A stretch of 39,335 bases of DNA, taken from Eubacteriales bacterium (GTDB lineage: Bacteria; Bacillota; Clostridia; Christensenellales; UMGS416). The notes under the pieces are model-generated. The model was given only the letters and a program-made list of their open reading frames with translations. It made no database searches and was not told the origin of the DNA. A program made the translations under genes and the position numbers. The number at the start of each line of letters is the position of its first letter. Positions within the stretch are counted from its first letter, which is position 1. The DNA is taken from the NCBI GenBank assembly GCA_028693155.1, contig JAQUVY010000011.1:1-39335 (forward strand), given 5' to 3'. Of the stretch, positions 32,621 to 39,335 are shown piece by piece.

Positions 32621-32971
32621 TTATGCATATTGAGTGATAGAAGCAAACAAACGCAGCGAGGGCGGCGCGTGGGAATGGGGCGGCTGGCAGGCCGTGTCCC
32701 CGCGGGGGATCTGCCGGGTATCCTGTGAAAGGCGTTGGAGGCCCGTCAGCAGGCAAAGCTTCGGCTCTGTATGCCATAAAATGATGCAGGGGTCGGGCCG
32801 CGCGTCCGCCGTGTGGGCTCCCGGCGCGAGGATGAAATGATCCGTTTGGACAGACAAAGACTGCCTGGCGCCGGGGGTGTTCGCCAGGCAGCTTTGCCCA
32901 AAAGGCGGCAGCAAAAGCACCAGCATCGCTGCCAGTGCCGCTGCCGCCCAAATGAAATGGAAACGACGCAT
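32621..32971 (-). CDS. Doubtful ORF, possible small secreted protein
   Basis: 116 aa, starting with a signal-like helix (MRRFHFIWAAAALAAMLVLLLPPFG), then a low-complexity, Cys- and Pro-containing tail. Against it: no Shine-Dalgarno, an abutting start after the upstream stop, an odd residue composition, and a strong hairpin (32861-32891) running through it. Its stop codon overlaps the secDF ribosome site. I would treat it as unproven; if it is not coding, this is a spacer of about 350 bp containing the hairpin and no clear promoter. Confidence 0.3.
   Translation of the reverse strand: MRRFHFIWAAAALAAMLVLLLPPFGQSCLANTPGARQSLSVQTDHFILAPGAHTADARPDPCIILWHTEPKLCLLTGLQRLSQDTRQIPRGDTACQPPHSHAPPSLRLFASITQYA
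32861..32891 (-). terminator. Possible terminator or attenuator between the OadG-like gene and secDF
   Basis: A perfect 10-bp stem ctgcctggcg / cgccaggcag with an 11-nt loop; the minus-strand tail is tctttgtct, a weak T run. It may reduce read-through from the pump genes into secDF. Confidence 0.5.
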
Positions 32972-32975
32972 TTTT

Positions 32976-33128
32976 TTACTGCGGTTTCTTTCCGTTATCC
33001 GGGAAGAAACGGGCGGAGATGAAGTTCAGTCCCACGATCAACAGGATCAGCACACCGGTCACCACAAAGATGCCCAGCATTCCCTTGAGCATGATGGGAA
33101 GCGTTTCTAAAAACAAGGATACGTTCAT
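32976..33128 (-). CDS. OadG-related small transporter subunit
   Basis: A 50-aa protein missed by the ORF track. ATG 33128 has AAGGAGG five bases upstream, and that site overlaps the oadB stop. It is an N-out short helix followed by one membrane span (MLGIFVVTGVLILLIVGLNFI) and a basic tail (SARFFPDNGKKPQ). Position right after the beta subunit and the length match the OadG-related small subunits of decarboxylase-type sodium pumps, which stabilise the complex. No alpha or biotin-carrier subunit follows. Confidence 0.8.
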   Translation of the reverse strand: MNVSLFLETLPIMLKGMLGIFVVTGVLILLIVGLNFISARFFPDNGKKPQ

Positions 33129-33138
33129 TTGTTCCTCC

Positions 33139-34263
33139 TTATCCCAGCAGGCTCAGGATCAAGCCGCCGGCGATGACCGACGCGATCTGGCCGGAAACGT
33201 TGGCGCCCGCCGCGTGCATCAGCAGAAAATTCTGCTTGTCCTCAGCCAGGCCCATTTTATGCACCACACGCGCCGACATGGGGAACGCGGAGATGCCCGC
33301 CGCGCCGATCATGGGGTTGATCTTGTTTTTCGTGAACAGGTTCAGGATCTTGGCAAATATTACGCCGCCGGCCGTGTCGAAGATGAAGGCCACCAGCCCC
33401 AGCGCCAAGATCAGCAGGGTCTGGGGGTTGAGGAAGGCCGATGCCTGCATTTTGCAAGCCACGGTGATGCCCAGGAAAAGGGTGATGAGGTTTGCCAGCA
33501 CCTTCTGCGCCGTCTCCGAGAGCGAGTCCAGCACGCCGCACTCACGGATCAGATTGCCGAACATGAGGAAGCCTACCAGCGCCACCGACCGGGGCGCTAC
33601 CAGCCCGGCCACCACCGTCACGGCGATGGGGAACACGATGCGGGTAAACTTGGAAACGTTTTTTTGGTGATAGGGCATGCGGATCAGCCGCTCTTTTTTC
33701 GTGGTGAACAGGCGGATGACCGGCGGCTGCACAATGGGCACCAGCGCCATGTAGGAATAGGCGGCCACGATGATGGCACCCAGATATTTGGAGTTAAAAT
33801 AGTTGGCCACAAAGATGGAGGTCGGGCCGTCCGCCGCGCCGATGATGGCGACGGAGGCCGCGTCCTTGAGATCAAAGCCGAACAGCGCCGCGATGCTCAG
33901 CGTGGCGAAAATGCCGAACTGAGCAGCCGCGCCGAACAGCAGCAGCTTGGGGTTGGAAAGCAGCGGGCCAAAGTCGATCATGGCGCCGATGCCGATAAAC
34001 AGCAGCAGGGGAAACATCTCGTTGGCAATTCCTGCGTCAAACAAAACGTTTAGAATGCCGATTTCCTGTATGCCATTTTCAAAAGCCTGAGTCACTGCGC
34101 CCGAGAAGGGCAGGTTGACCAGAATCGCGCCGAAGCCGATGGGCAACAGCAGTGAGGGCTCCATGTCCTTTTTGATGGCTAGGTAAATGAGCACGCCGCC
34201 GATGACCCACATCACCACCTGCTGCCACTGAATGGCAAGCAGATTTTCATATAAGATCTCCAT
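33139..34263 (-). CDS. oadB: Na+-translocating decarboxylase beta subunit
   Basis: A 374-aa polytopic membrane protein of the OadB/MmdB/GcdB family, which couples decarboxylation of a biotin-bound carboxyl to Na+ export. Key regions are intact: AIIGAADGPTSIFVANY (ion-site Asp), YSYMALVPIVQPPVIR, and NPMIGAAGISAFPMSARVVHKMG. Normal length. RBS AAAGGACG. The alpha (carboxyltransferase) subunit that decides the substrate is absent from the window, so oxaloacetate, methylmalonyl-CoA or glutaconyl-CoA cannot be told apart. It is 26 nt downstream of hppA. Confidence 0.95.
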   Translation of the reverse strand: MEILYENLLAIQWQQVVMWVIGGVLIYLAIKKDMEPSLLLPIGFGAILVNLPFSGAVTQAFENGIQEIGILNVLFDAGIANEMFPLLLFIGIGAMIDFGPLLSNPKLLLFGAAAQFGIFATLSIAALFGFDLKDAASVAIIGAADGPTSIFVANYFNSKYLGAIIVAAYSYMALVPIVQPPVIRLFTTKKERLIRMPYHQKNVSKFTRIVFPIAVTVVAGLVAPRSVALVGFLMFGNLIRECGVLDSLSETAQKVLANLITLFLGITVACKMQASAFLNPQTLLILALGLVAFIFDTAGGVIFAKILNLFTKNKINPMIGAAGISAFPMSARVVHKMGLAEDKQNFLLMHAAGANVSGQIASVIAGGLILSLLG

Positions 34264-34289
34264 GGTATTGCGTCCTTTCGTAAGGGTGT

Positions 34290-36380
34290 TTAGAAGATGG
34301 ACAACGCCAGGAACAGCGTGGACATGAGGGAAGCGACCAGAGAAACGACGGTGATCTGCGTGTTGATGGAGGGGCCGGCGGTGTCCTTAAAGGGATCGCC
34401 CACCGTATCGCCCACGACGGCCGCCTTGTGCGCAGGCGAGCCCTTGCCGCCTTCGTTGCCGGCCTCAATGTACTTCTTCGCGTTGTCCCACAGGCCGCCG
34501 GCGTTGGACAGCACCAGGGCCAGCAGTAAGCCGCTGACGATGTTGCCGATGAGGAAGCCGCCCACTGCGGCTACGCCGCCGATAAAGCCCACGAGCAGCG
34601 TGGAAACAATCGCGACCAGACCGGCAGGCACCAGCTCGCGCAGCGCGCCGTGGGTGGCGATGTCGATGCACTTGTCATATTCGGGCTGCACGCCTTCTTT
34701 CCCTTCGCGCAGGCCGACGATCTCCTTAAACTGGCGGTGAATCTCCGCCACCATGCGCTGTGCGTTTCGATCCACACCCAGCATGAGCATGGCGCTGAAC
34801 ACGGCGGGAATGGCCGCGCCCACCAGCAGACCGAAGAACACGGTGGGGTCCATTACGTCAAAGCCGCTCAACAGCGCCTTGCCCATTTCGGCGGCGGAAG
34901 CGTTAACTTCGCTTAAATAAGCGCCCAGCAGGCTGATGACGGTAAGCCCGGCAGCGCCGATGGCAAAGCCCTTGGTGATGGCCTTAACGGTGTTGCCCGC
35001 GCTGTCCAGCTCGTCTGTGACGTTTAGTGCATCCTCGCCTAAGTCACCCATTTCGGTAAGCCCGCGGGCGTTGTCTACAATGGGGCCGTAAGCGTCGTTA
35101 CTGATGATCATGCCGACGATGGAAAGCATACCAACCGCGGCCATGGAAATGCCAAACATGGCATAGCCGTCGCCCAACCCGGCGCACAGCTTATAGGCCG
35201 CCAGCGCCGACACGGCGATGCCCACCATGGCAGGCATGGCGGAGATGAAGCCATAAGACAGGCCGGAAAGAATGGTGAAGGCGGGGCCGGAGCGGGATGC
35301 CTTGGCCACGTTTTTTACGATGGGTCGGGTATCGTTGGTAAAAAGGTCGGTTACCATGCCGATGATGACACCCACGAACAAGCCGATGGCCGAAGCGCCC
35401 CAGATCTCCCAACGGAAGCCCTGGAACAGCGCCGTGGCACCGGCCGTCAGCGCCAGGTAAATGGCCGTGGTAACATAAGTAGAAGAGTTCAGTGCATGAG
35501 TGGGGCTGCCCTTGCGGCCCATACGCGCGGTGGCAATGCCGATGATGGAGGCCAGCAGCCCCAACGCGGCATAGCAGAACACGGTGGCGGTATTGGCCGT
35601 GCCGCCGGTAACCTTATCCAGAGAGGCGGCCATGACCAGCGCGGCGGCCATGGAGGCCACGTTGGAATCGAACAGGTCGGCGCCCATGCCGGCCACGTCG
35701 CCTACGTTGTCGCCCACGTTATCGGCGATGACGGCGGGGTTGCGGGGATCGTCTTCGGGGATATCCAACTCGACCTTGCCCACCAGATCGGCGCTGATGT
35801 CAGCCGTTTTGGTGAAGATGCCGCCGCCGGCTTTGGCAAACAGAGCCAGAGAGCTGGCACCGAAGGAAAAGCCCAGAAGCGCAGTGGTCTGGTGCGTCAG
35901 CATCAGCACACCGGCAACGCCCAGCAGGCTGGCACCCACTACCGCCAGCCCCATCACGGCGCCGCCGCGGAAGCCCATCAAAAAGGCCGGGCGAATGCCC
36001 TTGCGCGCCGCTTCGGCGGTGCGGGTGTTGGCCATGGTGGCCACATAGATGCCGATCTTGCCTGCCAGGGCGGAAAAGACGGTGCCCGCCAGATAGGACA
36101 GCGCCATCAAAACGTTGTCCAGCGGGTTGCCCTTCCAGATGGGAGCGGGCAGCAGCACGGCGATCACGACGGCCGCGATGATGGCGAAACGAGCCAGCAC
36201 CGCGTATTCTCGGCGCAGGAAGGTGTTCGCGCCCTGGCGAATCAGTTCTCCAATGGAAGCAATACGGACATTTTCCACCTTCTGGCGCTTTACCCACAGG
36301 CAAAGGTATACGGCGTAAGCAAACGCAAGCAACACCGTAAAGCCCGAAAAGGCGTACAACAGGGAAAGTGACGGCTGCAT
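34290..36380 (-). CDS. hppA: Membrane-bound ion-pumping pyrophosphatase
   Basis: A 696-aa polytopic pump driven by PPi hydrolysis. PPi/Mg sites are present: DISADLVGKVELDIPEDDPRNPAVIADNVGDNVGDVAG and KAAVVGDTVGDPFKDTAGPS. At the K+-dependence site it reads GNTVKAITKG, so Lys466 and Thr469 replace the Ala/Gly of K+-requiring enzymes: a K+-independent signature. The gate region is DLFDSNVAS, with Asp238 where Na+- and many H+-pumps have Glu. The ion carried (H+ or Na+) is therefore uncertain. GAGGAGG before the ATG. First gene of the minus operon, divergent from kdpDE. Confidence 0.95.
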   Translation of the reverse strand: MQPSLSLLYAFSGFTVLLAFAYAVYLCLWVKRQKVENVRIASIGELIRQGANTFLRREYAVLARFAIIAAVVIAVLLPAPIWKGNPLDNVLMALSYLAGTVFSALAGKIGIYVATMANTRTAEAARKGIRPAFLMGFRGGAVMGLAVVGASLLGVAGVLMLTHQTTALLGFSFGASSLALFAKAGGGIFTKTADISADLVGKVELDIPEDDPRNPAVIADNVGDNVGDVAGMGADLFDSNVASMAAALVMAASLDKVTGGTANTATVFCYAALGLLASIIGIATARMGRKGSPTHALNSSTYVTTAIYLALTAGATALFQGFRWEIWGASAIGLFVGVIIGMVTDLFTNDTRPIVKNVAKASRSGPAFTILSGLSYGFISAMPAMVGIAVSALAAYKLCAGLGDGYAMFGISMAAVGMLSIVGMIISNDAYGPIVDNARGLTEMGDLGEDALNVTDELDSAGNTVKAITKGFAIGAAGLTVISLLGAYLSEVNASAAEMGKALLSGFDVMDPTVFFGLLVGAAIPAVFSAMLMLGVDRNAQRMVAEIHRQFKEIVGLREGKEGVQPEYDKCIDIATHGALRELVPAGLVAIVSTLLVGFIGGVAAVGGFLIGNIVSGLLLALVLSNAGGLWDNAKKYIEAGNEGGKGSPAHKAAVVGDTVGDPFKDTAGPSINTQITVVSLVASLMSTLFLALSIF

Positions 36381-36420
36381 ATATGGATCCTCCTCAAACC
36401 AAATATGGCGGCAAGGGCAA

Positions 36421-36433
36421 CGAAATCGTTTCG
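36421..36433. other. Small inverted repeat in the hppA leader
   Basis: cgaaa-tcg-tttcg, 5-bp perfect arms, lying between the hppA -10 box and its ribosome site. It could be an operator; no partner protein is indicated. Confidence 0.35.
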
Positions 36434-36452
36434 AAACCCATCGCTGTGCTCC

Positions 36453-36458
36453 AGTATA
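36453..36458 (-). promoter_or_regulatory. Probable -10 box of hppA
   Basis: TATACT on the minus strand, preceded 17 bp upstream only by a poor -35 (TTCATC). The leader to the hppA ATG is about 65 nt. Confidence 0.45.
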
Positions 36459-36497
36459 GCTTGTCTGCGGCGGCGGATGAAGCTTCTTCGCGCCGGA

Positions 36498-36544
36498 TTA
36501 ACAGGCGGTTAACGGTGCCGGAAAAATCTTAACGGGCTCTTTAC
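36498..36544 (+). promoter_or_regulatory. Candidate KdpE/OmpR-type operator
   Basis: TTAAC at 36498 and 36509 and TTAAC/TTTAC at 36529 and 36540 form two pairs of direct repeats, each with an 11-bp period, the spacing recognised by OmpR/PhoB-family dimers. The block sits 40-90 bp upstream of the kdpD -10 and about 120-160 bp upstream of hppA, so it could act on either. Confidence 0.5.
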
Positions 36545-36583
36545 ATACCTGTCCGCGGCGGCATGGGCAAAGCGTCAAAACCG

Positions 36584-36592
36584 TGCTATCAT
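36584..36592 (+). promoter_or_regulatory. Extended -10 promoter of kdpDE
   Basis: TGCTATCAT, no usable -35, consistent with activator-dependent transcription from the repeats just upstream. The leader carries a gccggg-ttc-gcccggc-type hairpin. Confidence 0.5.
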
Positions 36593-36655
36593 AATGAAAA
36601 CTGAGTTTGCAATACAATATGAGCCGGGTTCGCCCGGCATGATCAAGGAGGAGCA

Positions 36656-37735
36656 ATGCCCAAGGAAAAAAACCGCCTGACCGAATGGTTTCCCTTGTCC
36701 GTGCGCGATTTGGCGGTGACGGTCGCCATTCTTGCCGCGGCGGCAGGCATATGCGCCGCGCTGCGTATGCTGGATGAAAAGGGTTCCTATGTATCAATGA
36801 TATTTATTCTGGCGGTGTTTTTGGTATCGCGGTTTACCAACGGCTACTTTTTTGGGCTGCTGGCGTCGCTGCTGAGCGTGCTGGCGGTCAATTATGTGTT
36901 TACCTATCCCTATTTTGCGTTTAACTTCACGCTGGCGGGGTATCCGCTCACCATCCTGTGCATGCTGGCCGTGGCGGTGGCCACCAGCGCGCTGACCACC
37001 CAGACCAAACGCCAGGAGGAGATCCGCATCGCCGGCGAGCGGGAAAAGACCCGCAGCAATCTGCTGCGCGCCGTGTCGCACGATCTGCGCACGCCGCTGA
37101 CCTCAATTTTGGGCGCGACCTCCGCCGTGATGGAAAACGATGCGGCGCTGACCCCGGCGGAGCGCATGGAGCTGCTGGGCGGCGTGCGGGAGGATGCCCA
37201 GTGGCTGATCCGCGTGGTGGAAAACTTATTGACCATTACGCGCATTGACGGCAGCGACTGCGCGCGCATCACCAAAGAGCCCGAGGCCGCCGAAGAGGTT
37301 TTGGCTGAGGCGGTGTCGAAGTTTAGCAAGCGTTTTCCGGGCGCGGCTGTTCAGGTGCATGTGCCGGATGAGCTGCTGATGGTGCCCATGGATGCCATGC
37401 TCATTGAGCAGGTGCTCATCAACCTGATGGAGAACGCGGTGCTGCATGGAGAAGCCGCCGTCATCGGCGTGACCGCGGCGGTGAATAAAGAAACCGCCGT
37501 GTTTTCCGTATGGGATAACGGAAAAGGGATTGACGAGGCCATGCTGCCGCACATTTTTGAGGGCAGAATTCATCAGGACGATGAGGAAGCCGACCATCGC
37601 CGGGGCATGGGCATCGGTTTGTCGGTTTGCCATACCATCATCAAGGTGCATGGCGGGGCGATGACCGCTGCCAACCGTCCGGAGGGCGGCGCGATCCTTC
37701 GCTTCTATTTGCCGATAAAGGAGGAAACGGTGTGA
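36656..37735 (+). CDS. kdpD: KdpD-type sensor histidine kinase lacking the N-terminal KdpD/USP domains
   Basis: A 359-aa membrane kinase. Four membrane helices of the DUF4118 type (VTVAILAAAAGICAAL; SMIFILAVFLVSRF; GLLASLLSVLAVNYVF; LTILCMLAVAVATSAL), then HisKA with His142 in AVSHDLRTPLTS, then HATPase (N box LMENAVLHGE, G1 WDNGKGID, G2 RGMGIGLSVC). The roughly 400-residue cytoplasmic KdpD and USP-like region of the E. coli protein is missing, and the gene starts cleanly after AAGGAGGAG, so it is a natural short form. Its stop overlaps kdpE by 4 nt. No kdpFABC is in the window. Confidence 0.9.
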   Translation: MPKEKNRLTEWFPLSVRDLAVTVAILAAAAGICAALRMLDEKGSYVSMIFILAVFLVSRFTNGYFFGLLASLLSVLAVNYVFTYPYFAFNFTLAGYPLTILCMLAVAVATSALTTQTKRQEEIRIAGEREKTRSNLLRAVSHDLRTPLTSILGATSAVMENDAALTPAERMELLGGVREDAQWLIRVVENLLTITRIDGSDCARITKEPEAAEEVLAEAVSKFSKRFPGAAVQVHVPDELLMVPMDAMLIEQVLINLMENAVLHGEAAVIGVTAAVNKETAVFSVWDNGKGIDEAMLPHIFEGRIHQDDEEADHRRGMGIGLSVCHTIIKVHGGAMTAANRPEGGAILRFYLPIKEETV

Positions 37736-38439
37736 GCAATGCCTATACGATTCTTCTGGTAGAGGATGAAGCAAATATCGCCGGGTTTATGACGGCGATT
37801 TTGACGGCCAATCATTATGGCGTGCGCCGTGCCAGAGATGGCGCCGAGGCGATGATGATGGTTTCCTCCTACTGCCCGGATGCGGTGATCCTGGATCTGG
37901 GATTGCCTGACGTCGACGGCATGGATCTGATCCGAAAGATCCGGGAGTGGTCGCAGATCCCCATCATCGTGGTGTCGGCCCGCACGCATGAGCGGGACAA
38001 GGTTTCAGCGCTGGATCTGGGCGCGGACGATTATATTACCAAGCCCTTTGGGACCTCCGAGCTGCTGGCACGGGTGCGCACGGCACTGCGCCATGCCCGA
38101 GCCGGGTCCATTCCCAACGGCGCCGGTCAATCGGGCTCGTTTTGCGCGGGCAGGCTGCGGGTGGATTATGACAAACGGCATGTTTATCTGGAGGAGGAGG
38201 ATATTCATTTAACGCAGAATGAATATCGCATCGTGGCGCTGCTGGCGCAGTATGCCGGCCGGGTATTGACCTACGATTTTTTGATCAAAAACATCTGGGG
38301 ACCCAACGCTGCGGGCGACAACCAGATTTTGCGGGTCAACATGGCCAATATTCGCCGAAAACTGGAAAAGAACCCCGCTGCGCCCGAATATATCTTTACC
38401 GAGATGGGCGTGGGGTATCGCATGATAGAGGGGGATTGA
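37732..38439 (+). CDS. kdpE: KdpE-type response regulator (OmpR family)
   Basis: 235 aa from GTG 37732, overlapping the kinase stop (GTGA), with GGAGG nearby. The receiver has VEDE (10-13), the phosphorylated Asp55 in VILDLGLPD, VVSAR and the KPFG switch lysine. The C-terminal winged helix has HLTQNEYRIVALLAQYAGRVLTYDFLIKNIWG and RVNMANIRRKLE. Most similar in layout to KdpE. The target is probably its own operator or hppA, since Kdp transport genes are not adjacent (inference). Confidence 0.92.
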   Translation: MSNAYTILLVEDEANIAGFMTAILTANHYGVRRARDGAEAMMMVSSYCPDAVILDLGLPDVDGMDLIRKIREWSQIPIIVVSARTHERDKVSALDLGADDYITKPFGTSELLARVRTALRHARAGSIPNGAGQSGSFCAGRLRVDYDKRHVYLEEEDIHLTQNEYRIVALLAQYAGRVLTYDFLIKNIWGPNAAGDNQILRVNMANIRRKLEKNPAAPEYIFTEMGVGYRMIEGD

Positions 38440-38505
38440 TAAGCAAAGCGGAAATAGGTACCGGGCAGGGAGGGCGCATTGTTAACTGGCGCGCCGCACT
38501 TTGTT

Positions 38506-39007
38506 TGCTCTCGGGAACAGTACTTTGGGCGTTTGCATAGTTTTTCCCCGAAGAAGGGGTCAAGGGACGATTGCCCCTTGTAGGGTTCTTATCTATCCAT
38601 TATGTTTGTCGCTCCCGTGATTGCCACTGCGCGGCAACACTGCGCTTAGTCTGAACGTGTTTCGGCTGCCAGTGCCGCTGGGGCGGCACTGGTTTGGGAT
38701 GAAATCTCTTGGGGCTTCCGTCAACCGCTGCAAGGAAGACTCGCCTCCGGCGGGGGCAAAGGGGATTAGGGGGCGTTCCGATGCGCCCCCTGAAATCCCC
38801 CTTGCATTCCCCTATTACCCCCTGGCGTCTGGGGACACCCCAGACCCCGGGAGCGTTTCGCCTACGGCGAAACGCGAAGGCAGTCAAGAGTTCCTGCTGA
38901 CACTGATGCCGAAAGGAACACCGCAGGTGTTCCGAAAGGCGGCGGCCGAAGTGCGAGGGTAGCTAAGAGCAACTACTGCTGCAAACCGCATTCCGCCCCA
39001 GGCTGCC
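38506..39007 (+). repeat. 502-bp hairpin-rich non-coding unit, copy 1
   Basis: It begins with tgctctcgggaac and repeats in direct orientation at 39008. It contains several perfect hairpins: ccagtgccgc/gcggcactgg (38669-38692), gtctgggg/ccccagac (38827-38845), gcgtttcgcc/ggcgaaacgc (38853-38875) and ggaacacc/ggtgttcc (38915-38933), plus a ttgcc/ggcaa stem near 38620. ORFs in it (for example 38621-38962) have no ribosome site or family resemblance. No -10 box stands out. A structured RNA, a mobile repeat family or a chromosome-organising element are all possible. Confidence 0.85.
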
Positions 39008-39335
39008 TGCTCTCGGGAACGATGCTGCGACTGTCAAAGCATATCTTTTCCGAAGAAAGGGTCAAGGGACGATTGCCCCTTGTAGGGTTCTTATCTATCC
39101 ATTATGTTCGCCGCTCCCGTGATTGCCGCTAAGGCGGCAACACTGCGCTTGTTTTGAGCGTGTTTCAGCTGCCAGTGCCACTGGGGCGGCACTGGTTTGG
39201 GATGAAATCTCTTGGGGCTTCCGTCAACCGTTGCAAGGAAGACTCGCCTCCGGCGGGGGCAAAGGGGATTAGGGGGCGTTCCGATGCGCCCCCTGAAATC
39301 CCCCTTGCATTCCCCTATTACCCCCTGGCGTCTGG
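39008..39335 (+). repeat. 502-bp unit, copy 2 (cut by the window end)
   Basis: It aligns with copy 1 at an offset of 502, becoming 503 after one small indel. About 40 bp after the start diverge, then a 50-bp block (from gggtcaagggacgattgc) is identical, a middle part varies, and the last 103 bp (39233-39335 versus 38730-38832) are identical. In the ttgcc hairpin copy 2 has ttgccgc/gcggcaa with a changed loop, so pairing is kept while sequence changes. Confidence 0.85.

Noticed and set aside
38621-38962. 113-aa ORF in the 502-bp repeat
   Set aside because: No ribosome site, crosses several strong hairpins, no resemblance to a protein family.
38506-39335. CRISPR array
   Set aside because: Units are about 500 bp rather than 25-40 bp, with no regular spacers and no cas genes in the window.

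Overview
The window is a GC-rich (roughly 60%), gene-dense stretch of chromosome from an endospore-forming Clostridia-type Firmicute. It is probably an uncultured or gut-type member of the Oscillospirales/Christensenellales sort, though the exact taxon is my inference. The evidence is the spoIIAA-spoIIAB-sigF operon followed by spoVAC, strong AAGGAGG ribosome binding sites, a fused SecDF, a decarboxylase-type Na+ pump subunit with a membrane pyrophosphatase, and an infC-rpmI-rplT operon with a Firmicutes-style attenuator leader. I see no rRNA, tRNA, insertion sequence, prophage or CRISPR array.

Layout. 1-2.6 kb: the 3' part of a membrane-anchored CapA-like protein with a degenerate active site, and an iron-type alcohol dehydrogenase. 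2.6-9.3 kb (+): lon and engB, then the attenuated infC-rpmI-rplT operon, then a translationally coupled trio (TrmH-type rRNA methyltransferase, YcxB-like membrane protein, esterase). 9.3-12.2 kb (-): GNAT, DUF1848 radical-SAM-like protein and a cysteine desulfurase-like enzyme, the last divergent from a DUF3343 putative Se/S carrier. 12.5-15.9 kb: a duplicated hairpin-rich repeat, nth, and a convergent class A PBP. 16.0-18.4 kb (+): spoIIA operon behind a sigma-H-like promoter, then an internal sigma-G-like promoter driving a 52-aa membrane protein coupled to a solitary spoVAC. 18.4-21.3 kb: NUDIX hydrolase, an orphan lipoprotein solute-binding protein (-) and an orphan Hpt protein.

21.4-26.4 kb (+): a rhamnose operon (GH78 rhamnosidase, rhaA, rhaD) without a kinase or permease. 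Right behind its terminator is an 83-codon ORF interrupted by an in-frame TGA, with a bSECIS-like hairpin after it. 26.7-30.3 kb: GNAT (+), an SPFH/zinc-ribbon protein (-) and a UroD-like protein (-). 30.4-36.4 kb (-): a membrane-energetics operon, hppA > oadB > OadG-like 50-aa protein > (doubtful ORF) > secDF. 36.6-38.4 kb (+): a divergent KdpD/KdpE-type two-component system lacking the classical K+-sensing N-terminus. 38.5 kb to the end: a tandemly repeated, non-coding, hairpin-rich unit of about 502 bp that runs off the window.

How the genes work together. Forespore development (SigF, its regulators, SpoVAC) is wired by stage-specific promoters. Ion-motive pumps (HppA, OadB/OadG-like) sit with the PMF-driven SecDF and a Kdp-type regulator. 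Rhamnoside breakdown is a three-gene catabolic block. The most unusual signals are the TGA-interrupted ORF, the 502-bp repeat array, the sigma-G-linked small protein, and two genes whose promoters predict leaderless mRNAs.
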